Positions 37,226-45,809 of a stretch of 64,000 nt of DNA are shown one piece after another. Every line of letters starts with the position of its first letter. The stretch's first letter is position 1. Source of the DNA: Agrobacterium vaccinii (GTDB lineage Bacteria > Pseudomonadota > Alphaproteobacteria > Rhizobiales > Rhizobiaceae); assembly GCF_021310995.1 (NCBI RefSeq), contig NZ_CP054151.1:847501-911500 (forward strand), given 5' to 3'. The notes beneath the pieces were generated by a model that was given only the letters and a program-made list of their open reading frames with translations, searched no databases and was not told where the DNA came from. The position numbers were made by a program, and so were the translations under genes.

Positions 37226-37654
37226 ATGACCAGCAAAGTCATGCCCGTGATTACCCGCAAGGGACAGGAAGATACCGGCACCGGCCAGTCCGGCGGTTGC
37301 GTGCGCATATCTGGCGTCAGCCCGCAGCACACGCCCGCCACCAAAATCTGGTTCGGCAAGGTCTCCAACGACCCCGGCTACCGCTCCTATCCGCACCACC
37401 ACGGTGAAGCCGAGACAGGTGGTTACGTGCTGAAGGGCAAGGCCCGCATCTATTTCGGCGAGAACTGGCAAGAATTTCTCGACATGGAAGAAGGCGACTT
37501 CATCTTCGTACCGCCGAACTGGCCACATATCGAAGTCAACATGTCCACGACGGAAGAACTGGTCTGGCTAACGACCCGCACGCCCGACAACATCGTCGTC
37601 AATCTGCCCGACGTTGATGACAGCGTATTGGTTGGCTTCAGGAGAGCAGAATGA
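37226..37654 (+). CDS. Single-domain metal-binding cupin, candidate ring-cleavage dioxygenase
   Basis: This 142-residue cupin has motif 1 with YPHHHGEAETGGYVLKG (two His and a Glu as metal ligands) and motif 2 with GDFIFVPPNWPHIEVN (the last His ligand). All four expected ligands are present, so it likely binds Fe(II) or another metal. Gentisate dioxygenases have two cupin domains and about 350 residues, so it is not one of these; small cupins that cleave aminated or substituted salicylates are known. Its stop overlaps the next gene by four bases. Ring cleavage of a hydroxyanthranilate-like acid is inference. Confidence 0.75.
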   Translation: MTSKVMPVITRKGQEDTGTGQSGGCVRISGVSPQHTPATKIWFGKVSNDPGYRSYPHHHGEAETGGYVLKGKARIYFGENWQEFLDMEEGDFIFVPPNWPHIEVNMSTTEELVWLTTRTPDNIVVNLPDVDDSVLVGFRRAE

Positions 37655-38499
37655 AACTGTTGAGACTAGGCGCGCTTGGTGCTGAAAAGCCCGCACTTCT
37701 GGCTGATGATGGCACATTGCGCGATCTCTCCGGCATCGTCTCCGACATCGCAGGCGAAGCTCTTGATGATGAGGCTCTAAACCGAATCCGCACCATTGAT
37801 CCGGCAAGCCTGCCAGTCGTGTCCGCCGATCGCGTCGGTGCCTGCGTCGGCAATGTCGGCAAGTTCATTTGCGTCGGACTGAACTATGCCGACCATGCCA
37901 AGGAGACCGGCAAGGAGCCGCCTCCCGAGCCGATCCTGTTCATGAAGGCAACAACAGCGGTCGTCGGTCCCAATGACGATGTCGAAATACCCCGCACCTC
38001 CGCCAAGACCGACTGGGAGGTCGAGCTCGGCGTGGTCATCGGCAAACGCGCCAAATATGTCACCGAAGCCGATGCGTTGTCGCATGTCGCCGGTTATTGC
38101 GTGGTCAACGACGTGTCCGAGCGCGCCTTCCAGTCGGAACGAGGCGGGCAGTGGACCAAGGGCAAGAGCCACGACACCTTCGGCCCCATCGGCCCATGGC
38201 TGGTGACCCGTGACGAGGTTGCGGACCCGCAGAACCTGTCGCTCTGGCTCGATGTCGACGGCCAGCGTCGTCAGACAGGCAACACATCCACCATGATCTT
38301 CGGCGTTGCCCATCTCGTCAGCTATATCAGCCAGTTCATGACGCTGATGCCGGGCGACGTCATCGCCACCGGCACACCGCCGGGCGTCGGCATGGGCATC
38401 AAGCCAACGCCGGTCTTCCTTCAGCCCGGTCAGGTCATGACGCTCGGTATCGAAGGCCTGGGCGAACAGCGCCAGACCACCATCGCAGCGAGGGTATGA
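37651..38499 (+). CDS. Fumarylacetoacetate hydrolase-family protein
   Basis: This 282-residue protein has the FAH C-terminal fold: ICVGLNYADHAKETG, PILFMKATTAVVGPNDDVEIP, a metal-site WEVELGVVIGK (two Glu) and a VNDVSERAFQ segment, then GDVIATGTPPGVGMG. Family members hydrolyse C-C bonds of acylpyruvates or decarboxylate them, typical last steps of aromatic ring degradation. Overlapping start and stop codons tie it to the cupin upstream and the SDR downstream. Confidence 0.88.
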   Translation: MKLLRLGALGAEKPALLADDGTLRDLSGIVSDIAGEALDDEALNRIRTIDPASLPVVSADRVGACVGNVGKFICVGLNYADHAKETGKEPPPEPILFMKATTAVVGPNDDVEIPRTSAKTDWEVELGVVIGKRAKYVTEADALSHVAGYCVVNDVSERAFQSERGGQWTKGKSHDTFGPIGPWLVTRDEVADPQNLSLWLDVDGQRRQTGNTSTMIFGVAHLVSYISQFMTLMPGDVIATGTPPGVGMGIKPTPVFLQPGQVMTLGIEGLGEQRQTTIAARV

Positions 38500-39284
38500 C
38501 CATGAGCGATCTCAAGGGCCGTCTGGCCATCGTCACCGGCGGTGCGCGCGGACAGGGCGAAGCCGAAGCGCGGCTGTTTGCCTCCAAAGGTGCAGCCGTC
38601 ATCATCGCCGATGTGCTTGACGAGGAAGGTCGCGCCCTGGCGCAGGCCTTGCAGGATGACGGGTTGGAAGCGCGTTTCATCCATCTCGATGTCACCGATC
38701 CCGAAAGCTGGGCTGGCGTCATCGCACTTGCCACCGAATGGAAGGGCCGCATCGATATTCTCGTCAACAATGCCGGCATCATCAATCGCTCGACGGTCGC
38801 GACGACAGGTCTGGAAGCATGGGAACGGGTGCTGAAGGTCAACCTGACCGGCGCCTTTCTCGGCATACAAGCGGTCACCGACCGCATGGCGGAAGGTGGC
38901 GGCGGTTCCATCATCAACATCTCATCCAATAGCGGCTTTTCCGGCCACTACGACCCTGCCTATACCGCCAGCAAATGGGGTCTGCGCGGCCTGACCCGCA
39001 GTGCGGCCATGGAGCTTGTCTCGAAAAACATCCGCGTCAACGCCGTCTGCCCTGGCCTCGTGGTCACCGGCCTCAACGCCAGCAGCCCGCATCTAAAGCC
39101 GATGATCGAGATGACGCCGATGAAGCGCAGCGGAAAGCCGGAAGAGATTGCCGAACTCGTGCTGTTTCTGGCGTCCGACGCATCCAGCTTCATGACCGGC
39201 GAAGACTTCGTCATCGATGGCGGCTTTACCGCAGGCGCTGCTTATCGGCGCGTCGCAGCCCAGACGAATATTTTCCCGGATTGA
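38496..39284 (+). CDS. Short-chain dehydrogenase/reductase
   Basis: This 262-residue SDR has VTGGARGQGEAEARLF at the cofactor site (the usual GIG is GQG), VNNAGIINRS and the catalytic YTASKWG. It overlaps the FAH-family gene by four bases and closes the operon. An internal ATG at 38502 is an equally good start. It is a second dehydrogenase distinct from the one at 35582, with similarity only at family level. The substrate is unknown. Confidence 0.88.
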   Translation: MTMSDLKGRLAIVTGGARGQGEAEARLFASKGAAVIIADVLDEEGRALAQALQDDGLEARFIHLDVTDPESWAGVIALATEWKGRIDILVNNAGIINRSTVATTGLEAWERVLKVNLTGAFLGIQAVTDRMAEGGGGSIINISSNSGFSGHYDPAYTASKWGLRGLTRSAAMELVSKNIRVNAVCPGLVVTGLNASSPHLKPMIEMTPMKRSGKPEEIAELVLFLASDASSFMTGEDFVIDGGFTAGAAYRRVAAQTNIFPD

Positions 39285-39372
39285 AATATGGCTGGCGGGA
39301 GATGCAAGCTCCCGCCCCTCTTGTGGAAGGTCGGTGGCAAAATGCGCCAGCGGCTAGCACTTCCTATGTTAC

Positions 39373-39384
39373 TTGAACGTTCAA
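39373..39384. promoter_or_regulatory. Perfect palindrome upstream of the MarR gene
   Basis: TTGAACGTTCAA is a perfect 12-base palindrome, about 63 bases before the MarR start and 88 bases after the SDR stop. MarR proteins usually bind palindromes like this near their own promoters. It does not resemble the AATTAGT-N7-TAAACT motif at the other promoters of the cluster. Confidence 0.5.
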
Positions 39385-39446
39385 ACATGTTGACGTGACC
39401 GCAGCGAATGGTGTTTGAGGTCTGCCGGCGTGCAAGGAACGGACAT

Positions 39447-39953
39447 ATGTCGGCAATCGACCTCGAAATCATCATCAGTGATACGCAGGAAGGCAAGAAA
39501 CAGGAACTTCGCCTATGGTTGCGCCTGCTTTCGACGACGAAGTTGATTTCGCAGGAGATACGGCGCCGCCTGCGTCGCGAATTCGGGACGACTCTCCCGC
39601 AATTCGACCTGCTATCCCAGCTTTACCGCGAACCTGAAGGTTTGCGACTGGGCGAACTTTCAAAGCGCACCATGGTGACCAATGGCAATATCACCGGACT
39701 GGTGGAGCGGCTGGAGACGGATGGCTTCGTCCTTCGTCAGCGCCCAGCGGATGACCGGCGGGTTGTCGTGGCATGCCTGACCGAGAAAGGCCGCACGACC
39801 TTCGAAGCAATGGCTGAGGCACATGGCACATGGCTTGAAGATATGATGGGAGATGTCGATCCGATTGTAATTTCCGGCCTTCTCACCCATGTCGGACAAG
39901 TCAAGCAATCCGCGCGCAATCACCTGTCTGCCGATGATAAGGACGACATCTGA
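39447..39953 (+). CDS. MarR-family transcriptional regulator
   Basis: This 168-residue protein has the MarR winged helix: TTLPQFDLLSQLYREPEGLRLGELSKRTMVTNGNITGLVERLETDGFVLRQ, then the DDRR wing. The ATG at 39447 follows AAGGA with eight bases of spacing; an upstream frame from 39408 lacks a ribosome site. It lies between the hydroxylase operon and the ligase gene. MarR members in aroyl-CoA clusters (BadR, CouR, FerC) respond to aryl-CoA thioesters, so an aroyl-CoA ligand is a reasonable guess. Control of the two flanking promoters is inference. Confidence 0.88.
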   Translation: MSAIDLEIIISDTQEGKKQELRLWLRLLSTTKLISQEIRRRLRREFGTTLPQFDLLSQLYREPEGLRLGELSKRTMVTNGNITGLVERLETDGFVLRQRPADDRRVVVACLTEKGRTTFEAMAEAHGTWLEDMMGDVDPIVISGLLTHVGQVKQSARNHLSADDKDDI

Positions 39954-40260
39954 TAGGACGTATTAGGTGGTTCCAAGAAATTTATAACTATCTGAATTTA
40001 ATAATAAAATCTTTTTATCAAAGATGATTCTAGGTTGATACCTGAGATATGGTGCGCACCACTTCTGGCTGTAACACCGCGCCCTCTCCCCCTGCGGAAT
40101 CCGGCAATTTACACATATATTTTATAGACGCAGATTTGCGTTTTTGGCAACTTCAAAAATTAGTACACACTTAAACTTTCTCTCTTGCCAGACCCACATT
40201 CCGATGCAATCCTGAACGAAAGGCAAAAAGCCGCATCGATAAGAATATGGGAACGATACT
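39954..40260 (+). promoter_or_regulatory. AT-rich upstream region of the aryl-CoA ligase gene with a shared motif
   Basis: This 307-base gap contains no credible gene. At 40158-40177 it holds AATTAGT-ACACACT-TAAACT, matching the left arm and most of the right arm of the inverted repeat at 33132-33155 with the same seven-base spacing. A TTGGCA lies at 40144-40149, but I found no convincing -10 partner. The ligase start follows GGGAA. Confidence 0.55.
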
Positions 40261-41886
40261 ATGCTGGGACCGTCAGGCCATCAGGATACCTTTGCCCGCG
40301 ATAACCTCCCGCCCTTCGAAGAATGGCCGGACATCAAGCTCGATGGGTTCCAATATCCCGACTGGATGAATGCAGGCGTCGAGCTGACCGACCGCATGGT
40401 CGAACGCGGCTTCGGCGACCGCACCGCCCTCATCGGCAATGGCCGACGTCGCACCTACAAAGAGCTTTCCGACTGGACGAACCGCATCGCACGTGCGCTC
40501 ACGGAAGATTACGGCCTCAAGCCGGGCAACCGCGTTCTCATCCGTTCAGCCAACAACCCCGCCATGGTCGCCTGCTGGCTGGCTGCGACGAAGGCAGGCG
40601 CGGTCGTGGTCAACACCATGCCCATGCTGCGCGCCGGTGAGCTGACGAAAATCATCGACAAGGCGGAAATCACCGTCGCGCTGTGCGACACACGCCTGAT
40701 GGATGAGCTGGTGATGGCCGCAAAGGATAGCGACTATCTCACCCAGGTAATCGGCTTCGACGGCACCGCCAACCACGATGCCGAGCTGGACAGAGCAGCG
40801 CTCAACAAGCCGGTTCAGTTCGAAGCGGCACAAACCGGCCGTGATGACGTCGCCCTGCTCGGCTTCACATCGGGCTCAACCGGTGTACCCAAAGCGACGA
40901 TGCATTTTCACCGCGACATCCTCATCATCGCCGATGCCTATGCCCGCGAAGTGCTCGATGTCAAAGAAGACGACATCTTCGTCGGCTCACCGCCCCTCGC
41001 CTTCACCTTCGGCCTCGGCGGTCTGGCGGTCTTCCCCCTGCGCTTCGGCGCGAGTGCAGCGCTTCTCGAAAGCGCGACACCGCCGAACATGATCGAGATC
41101 ATCGAGACCTACAAGGCCACCATCTGCTTCACGGCGCCCACTGCATATCGTGCCATGCTGGCAGCGATGGACGAAGGTGCCGACCTGTCGTCGCTGCGAC
41201 TTGCGATTTCCGCTGGCGAAACGCTACCGGCGCCTGTCTTCGAGGAATGGGTGAGAAAGACCGGCAAGCCCATTCTGGACGGCATCGGCGGTACGGAAAT
41301 GCTGCATATCTTCATTTCCAACCGCCCGGATGATTTCAAGCCCGGCTGCACCGGCAAGCCGCTGACCGGCTATAAGGCCTTGGTGGTGGATGCCGACATG
41401 AAGGAAGTGCCGCGCGGTACGCCCGGACATCTGGTCGTCAAGGGGCCCATCGGCTGCCGCTACCTTGCCGATGATCGTCAGCGCAAATTCGTCCGCGATG
41501 GCTGGAACCTGCCCGGCGATACCTTCGTGCAGGATGAAGATGGCTATTTCCACTTTTCCGCTCGCTCCGACGACATGATCGTGTCCGCTGGCTACAATAT
41601 TGCCGGGCCCGAAGTCGAGGCAGCACTTTTGAAGCATGAGGCTGTCAGAGAATGCGCCGTGATCGGTGCAGCTGACGATATTCGTGGGACGATCGTCGAA
41701 GCGCATATCGTACTGGCGCCCGGCTTTGACGCCTGTGATGCGATGGCCAAGCTGTTGCAAAATCACGTCAAGGCGGTCATCGCGCCCTACAAATATCCGC
41801 GCTCGGTCGTCTTCACCGATATGCTTCCAAAGACCGAATCCGGCAAGATCCAGCGGTTCAGACTGAAACAGCGCGAGGCAGTATAA
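40261..41886 (+). CDS. Aryl-CoA ligase (2-aminobenzoate/benzoate-CoA ligase family)
   Basis: This is a 541-residue ANL-superfamily ligase. The P-loop is LLGFTSGSTGVPKATMHFH; DGIGGTEMLHIF closely follows the DGIGSTEMLHIF-type motif of benzoate-CoA ligases; and PKTESGKIQRF holds the catalytic Lys. It would activate an aromatic acid with ATP and CoA, the first intracellular step before the aroyl-CoA monooxygenase. It precedes a branched-chain-type importer on the same strand. Anthranilate is favoured by context, benzoate or salicylate cannot be excluded. Confidence 0.9.
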   Translation: MLGPSGHQDTFARDNLPPFEEWPDIKLDGFQYPDWMNAGVELTDRMVERGFGDRTALIGNGRRRTYKELSDWTNRIARALTEDYGLKPGNRVLIRSANNPAMVACWLAATKAGAVVVNTMPMLRAGELTKIIDKAEITVALCDTRLMDELVMAAKDSDYLTQVIGFDGTANHDAELDRAALNKPVQFEAAQTGRDDVALLGFTSGSTGVPKATMHFHRDILIIADAYAREVLDVKEDDIFVGSPPLAFTFGLGGLAVFPLRFGASAALLESATPPNMIEIIETYKATICFTAPTAYRAMLAAMDEGADLSSLRLAISAGETLPAPVFEEWVRKTGKPILDGIGGTEMLHIFISNRPDDFKPGCTGKPLTGYKALVVDADMKEVPRGTPGHLVVKGPIGCRYLADDRQRKFVRDGWNLPGDTFVQDEDGYFHFSARSDDMIVSAGYNIAGPEVEAALLKHEAVRECAVIGAADDIRGTIVEAHIVLAPGFDACDAMAKLLQNHVKAVIAPYKYPRSVVFTDMLPKTESGKIQRFRLKQREAV

Positions 41887-42004
41887 CAGCAAACGCACAT
41901 GAAACCTCGCCAGAGGTGATTGCAAGTCGTCATATGATTGTGGATGGTAACGTTTCGTCAGTCACGGGCTGAGCGGAACAGAAAAACAAAACGGGGAACA
42001 CGAC

Positions 42005-43141
42005 ATGAAGACAATACTTGCCACGACGACACTGGCGCTCAGCCTTTGCGTATCCAGCCTTGCCATGGCCGAACCGCTGAAGATCGGCATGATCACCACC
42101 CTTTCCGGTGGCGGTGCGGGCCTTGGCGTCGATACGCGTGACGGCTTCATGCTGGCCATCAAGCAATCTGGCAACAAGGACATCACAGTCATCACCGAAG
42201 ACGATGCCCAAAAGCCGGAACTGGCGGTTCAGATTGCCGACAAGATGATCCAGAGCGACAATGTCGACGTGCTGACCGGCATCGTCTGGTCCAACCTGTT
42301 GATGGCCGTCGTTCCGGGCGCTGTCGCACAGGGCAAGTTCTATGTTTCGACTAATGCGGCACCGGCGGCCTTGGCCGGTCAGGGCTGCAACAAGCTTTAT
42401 TTCAACGCGGCATATCAGAACGACAATCTTCATGAAGCCATGGGCGAATACGCCAATAAGGGTTTCAAGAAGATGTTCATTCTCGCGCCGAACTATCCGG
42501 CTGGTAAGGATTCGCTTGCCGGTTTCAAGCGCTACTACAAGGGTGAGGTCGTTTCCGAGGTCTATACCAAGGTAGGACAGACGGATTACGCTGCCGAAAT
42601 TGCCCAGATGCGCGCATCGGGTGCCGATGGCATCTTCACCTTCCTTCCCGGCGGCATGGGCATTGCTTTCATGAAGCAGTTCGCGCAATCGGGCGTCAAG
42701 GTTCCCGTCATGGGTCCGGGCTTCTCCTTCAGCCAGGATGTTCTGCCCGCCATCGGCGATGCCGCACTCGGCGTCAAGGCGTCTGGCCAGTGGGCACCGG
42801 ATTTCGATACGGATGTGAGCAAGAAATTCGTTGCCGACTTCCAGAAGGAATATAACCGCCTGCCATCGATCTATGCCGTGCAGGCCTATGATGCGGCGCA
42901 ATTGATCGTATCAGCCGCTGCCAAGGCCGACGTCAAGAATGCAGATGCCTTCCGCGCCGAACTGCTGAAGGCCGATTTCAAGTCGCCGCGCGGAAACTTC
43001 AAGTTCAACACCAACCAGCATCCGATTCAGGATATCTACATCACGGAAGTGGTGAAGAAGGATGGCGTGCTGACCAACAAGACGGTCGAGAAGATTTTCG
43101 CAGAACATGGCGATGCCTATGCCAAAGATTGCAAGATCTAA
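42005..43141 (+). CDS. Branched-chain-type ABC transporter, substrate-binding protein
   Basis: This 378-residue periplasmic protein has a signal peptide (residues 1-22, LAMA-EP) and a Peripla_BP_6 (LivK-like) fold starting LKIGMITTLSGGGAGLGVDTRDGFMLA. In aromatic clusters such proteins often bind aromatic acids rather than branched-chain amino acids. Here it sits directly after the aryl-CoA ligase and heads a complete five-gene importer. Binding of a benzoate derivative is therefore inference from context. Confidence 0.9.
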   Translation: MKTILATTTLALSLCVSSLAMAEPLKIGMITTLSGGGAGLGVDTRDGFMLAIKQSGNKDITVITEDDAQKPELAVQIADKMIQSDNVDVLTGIVWSNLLMAVVPGAVAQGKFYVSTNAAPAALAGQGCNKLYFNAAYQNDNLHEAMGEYANKGFKKMFILAPNYPAGKDSLAGFKRYYKGEVVSEVYTKVGQTDYAAEIAQMRASGADGIFTFLPGGMGIAFMKQFAQSGVKVPVMGPGFSFSQDVLPAIGDAALGVKASGQWAPDFDTDVSKKFVADFQKEYNRLPSIYAVQAYDAAQLIVSAAAKADVKNADAFRAELLKADFKSPRGNFKFNTNQHPIQDIYITEVVKKDGVLTNKTVEKIFAEHGDAYAKDCKI

Positions 43142-43150
43142 GGCAGCGGC

Positions 43151-44074
43151 GTGACCCTTGCACTTGCTATCGAACAGTTGCTGAACGGCATCCAGCTCGG
43201 CGTCATGTTGTTTCTCATGGCTGCCGGGCTGACGCTGATCTTCGGCGTCATGGGCCTCATCAACCTTGCTCATGGCTCTCTCTACATGGTCGGCGCATTT
43301 GCTTGCGCCACCGTCGCCGCCTGGACGGGCTCCTTCTGGCTCGGCCTTGTCGCCAGTCTGATCTGCGCTGCCGCCGCCGGGTCGATTGTCGAATTGACCG
43401 TCATCAGGCGGCTCTATGACCGGGATCACCTCGATCAGGTTCTGGCGACCTTCGCGCTCATTCTCATTTTTTCGGAAGGCACCCGCTGGATTTTCGGCTC
43501 CTTCCCGCTCTACCTCGATATTCCGCCGCTTCTACAGGGCGTCGTCAACTTGCCGGGAGACGCCAGCTACCCGCTTTATCGGCTGGCCATCATCACCGTC
43601 GGTGCGCTTGTGGCGCTTGGTCTTTATCTGCTTATCGGCAAGACGCGGCTTGGCATGCGTATCCGTGCGGGTGAAAGCGACCGCGAGATGATCGGCGCGC
43701 TGGGTGTCGATATCCGCACCCTCTACACATTGGTCTTCGCGCTGGGATCGGCCCTTGCTGGGCTGGCCGGTGCGCTTGTCGGCGCCTTGCAATCGGTGCA
43801 GGTCGGCATGGGCGAACCGGTGCTCATCCTCGCCTTCGTCGTCATCGTCATCGGCGGCATCGGCTCGATCAAAGGGGCGCTTTATGGCGCGCTTTTGGTT
43901 GGCGTCACCGATACGCTGGGACGCCTTCTGCTGCCGCAACTGCTCAGCCTGTTTGTCGATCCGTCGCAGGCAGGCATGATCGGCGGCGCTGCGGCATCCA
44001 TGCTGATCTATGTCGTCATGGCCATCATTCTGGCTGTCAAACCGCGCGGGCTTTTCCCGCCGGCCCATGCGTGA
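43151..44074 (+). CDS. Branched-chain-type ABC transporter permease, LivH-like
   Basis: This 307-residue membrane protein starts with a GTG and has the LivH pattern of about eight helices, including QLLNGIQLGVMLFLMAAGLTLIFGVMGLINLAHGSLYMVGAF and the GMRIRAGESDREMIGALGVD coupling loop. It forms one half of the channel for the binding protein whose gene stops nine bases upstream. The short spacing indicates one operon. Confidence 0.92.
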   Translation: MTLALAIEQLLNGIQLGVMLFLMAAGLTLIFGVMGLINLAHGSLYMVGAFACATVAAWTGSFWLGLVASLICAAAAGSIVELTVIRRLYDRDHLDQVLATFALILIFSEGTRWIFGSFPLYLDIPPLLQGVVNLPGDASYPLYRLAIITVGALVALGLYLLIGKTRLGMRIRAGESDREMIGALGVDIRTLYTLVFALGSALAGLAGALVGALQSVQVGMGEPVLILAFVVIVIGGIGSIKGALYGALLVGVTDTLGRLLLPQLLSLFVDPSQAGMIGGAAASMLIYVVMAIILAVKPRGLFPPAHA

Positions 44075-44086
44075 GGTCCAGGCTCG

Positions 44087-45067
44087 ATGATGTTGCTGAC
44101 CCGCGAAAATACAGTCAATCTCGTCCTTGCCATCGCTTTGTTGGCGGCACCGCTCGCCGCCAACGCTTTGGGCCAACCCTTTTATATCACGCTTGCAACC
44201 CGCATCGCCATTCTGGCGCTGGCAGCGCTTGGTCTCAATCTTGCCTTGGGGCTTGGCGGTCTCGTCTCCTTCGGCCATGCCGCGTTTTTCGGCATCGGTG
44301 GATATGCAGCCGGTATTCTCGCCAGCCACGGCTTCTCCGGCGACCCGATGCTGTTCGGTTTGCCCGGCACGGTGCAGATGCCTGTCATCTGGATCGTCGC
44401 TGTCTGCGCGGCGGGTCTGGTGGCATTGCTAATCGGGTTGATCAGCCTGCGCACGTCAGGTGTCTACTTCATCATGATCACGCTCGCCTTTGCGCAGATG
44501 GTCTATTATTTCGCGATTTCCTGGCCCGCCTATGGTGGCGAGGATGGTCTGTCCATTCTTGTGCGCAATCAGTTTCCCGGCATCAACTCCATGAAGCCGC
44601 TGAGCTTCTTTCTTGTCAGCTATATCGTGCTGATGGCGGGCATTGGTTTCTTTGCACTCATCCGCGCGTCCCGTTTCGGGGCGGCCTTGCAAGCAGCAAG
44701 ACAAAACGAGACGCGGGTAGCAACTGTCGGCATTCATCCCTATCGCATCCGTCTGGTCGGCTTCGTCATCTCCGCCATGATCACGGCGCTGGCCGGTGCG
44801 CTCTATGCCGATCTCAACCGCTTCGTCAGCCCCTCCATGCTGTCATGGCACATGTCGGGCGAACTGATCGTGCTGATCATTCTGGGTGGCACGGGCCGTC
44901 TGTTCGGTCCCGTTGCAGGAGCGGCACTTTTCGTGGCCTTTGAATTCGCATTGGGTGGCCTGACAGAGCGCTGGCAGTTTTTCCTCGGCCTCATTCTTCT
45001 CGGCGTGGTTCTGTTTGCTCGCGGTGGATTGCTGGGCCTGCTGGCTGGAAAGGCAAGACATGGCTGA
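44087..45067 (+). CDS. Branched-chain-type ABC transporter permease, LivM-like
   Basis: This 326-residue permease has the LivM core: LGLNLALGLGGLVSFGHAAFFGIGGYAAGIL and the loop ALQAARQNETRVATVGIHPYRIRLVGFVISA. It pairs with the LivH-like subunit. Its end overlaps the LivG-like ATPase start by eight bases, so expression is coupled. Confidence 0.92.
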   Translation: MMLLTRENTVNLVLAIALLAAPLAANALGQPFYITLATRIAILALAALGLNLALGLGGLVSFGHAAFFGIGGYAAGILASHGFSGDPMLFGLPGTVQMPVIWIVAVCAAGLVALLIGLISLRTSGVYFIMITLAFAQMVYYFAISWPAYGGEDGLSILVRNQFPGINSMKPLSFFLVSYIVLMAGIGFFALIRASRFGAALQAARQNETRVATVGIHPYRIRLVGFVISAMITALAGALYADLNRFVSPSMLSWHMSGELIVLIILGGTGRLFGPVAGAALFVAFEFALGGLTERWQFFLGLILLGVVLFARGGLLGLLAGKARHG

Positions 45068-45809
45068 CGCTGTTCTCCAGATAGACAATCTCGTCAAGAG
45101 TTTCGGCGCCCTGCGCGCCACCGATGGCGTGACGCTCGACCTGCGGCCCGGTGAAATCCACGCTCTGATCGGCCCGAATGGTGCTGGCAAATCCACGCTC
45201 ATCCATCAGATTTGCGGAACCTTGCGACAGGACATCGGCACCATCCATTTTGCCGGTGAAGACATAAGTCACCTCGACACGGCAGAGCGGGCGCGGCGCG
45301 GTCTGGGACGCACCTTTCAGGTGTCCTCGCTGGCACCTGAGTTTTCTGCGCTCCGCAACGTCATGCTGGCGGTGCAGGCCAAACAGGGAACCAGTTTCCG
45401 CTTCTTCAAACCGGTGATGAAAGACAAGACGCTTGTCGATCCCGCAATGGCCATTCTGGAGCGTGTGGGGCTTGCCGACCGCGCGCGTCTGCCAACCGCC
45501 GAGCTTTCCCATGGGGAACGGCGGCAGCTGGAAATCGCCATGGCGCTGGCGCTCCAATCGAAAGCCTTTCTGCTCGACGAGCCGATGGCCGGGATGGGGC
45601 CGGAGGGCTCGAAAAAACTGACCGGCTTTCTCGAAACCTTGCGGCATGAGGCGCCGATCCTGCTGGTCGAACATGACATGGATGCTGTCTTTGCACTCGC
45701 CGACCGGATTTCCGTTCTCGTCTATGGCAAGGTCATCGCTACCGGCACCGTAGACGAAATCCGCAACGACCCGACCGTGCGCACCGCCTATCTGGGAGAC
45801 CACGCCTGA
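45060..45809 (+). CDS. Branched-chain-type ABC transporter ATPase, LivG-like
   Basis: This 249-residue ATPase has Walker A GPNGAGKST, signature LSHGERRQLEIAMAL and Walker B FLLDEPMAGMGPEG, the usual LivG features. The ATG at 45060 lies inside the end of the permease gene and has AAAGG seven bases upstream. An in-frame codon at 45015 is unlikely because it would deepen the overlap. Its stop codon overlaps the next start by one base. Confidence 0.93.
   Translation: MADAVLQIDNLVKSFGALRATDGVTLDLRPGEIHALIGPNGAGKSTLIHQICGTLRQDIGTIHFAGEDISHLDTAERARRGLGRTFQVSSLAPEFSALRNVMLAVQAKQGTSFRFFKPVMKDKTLVDPAMAILERVGLADRARLPTAELSHGERRQLEIAMALALQSKAFLLDEPMAGMGPEGSKKLTGFLETLRHEAPILLVEHDMDAVFALADRISVLVYGKVIATGTVDEIRNDPTVRTAYLGDHA

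Noticed and set aside
33262..38499. Classical gentisate pathway from salicylate
   Set aside because: Not excluded, but the cupin is too short for gentisate 1,2-dioxygenase, no maleylpyruvate isomerase is seen, and a RidA-family deaminase suits an amino-substituted substrate better.
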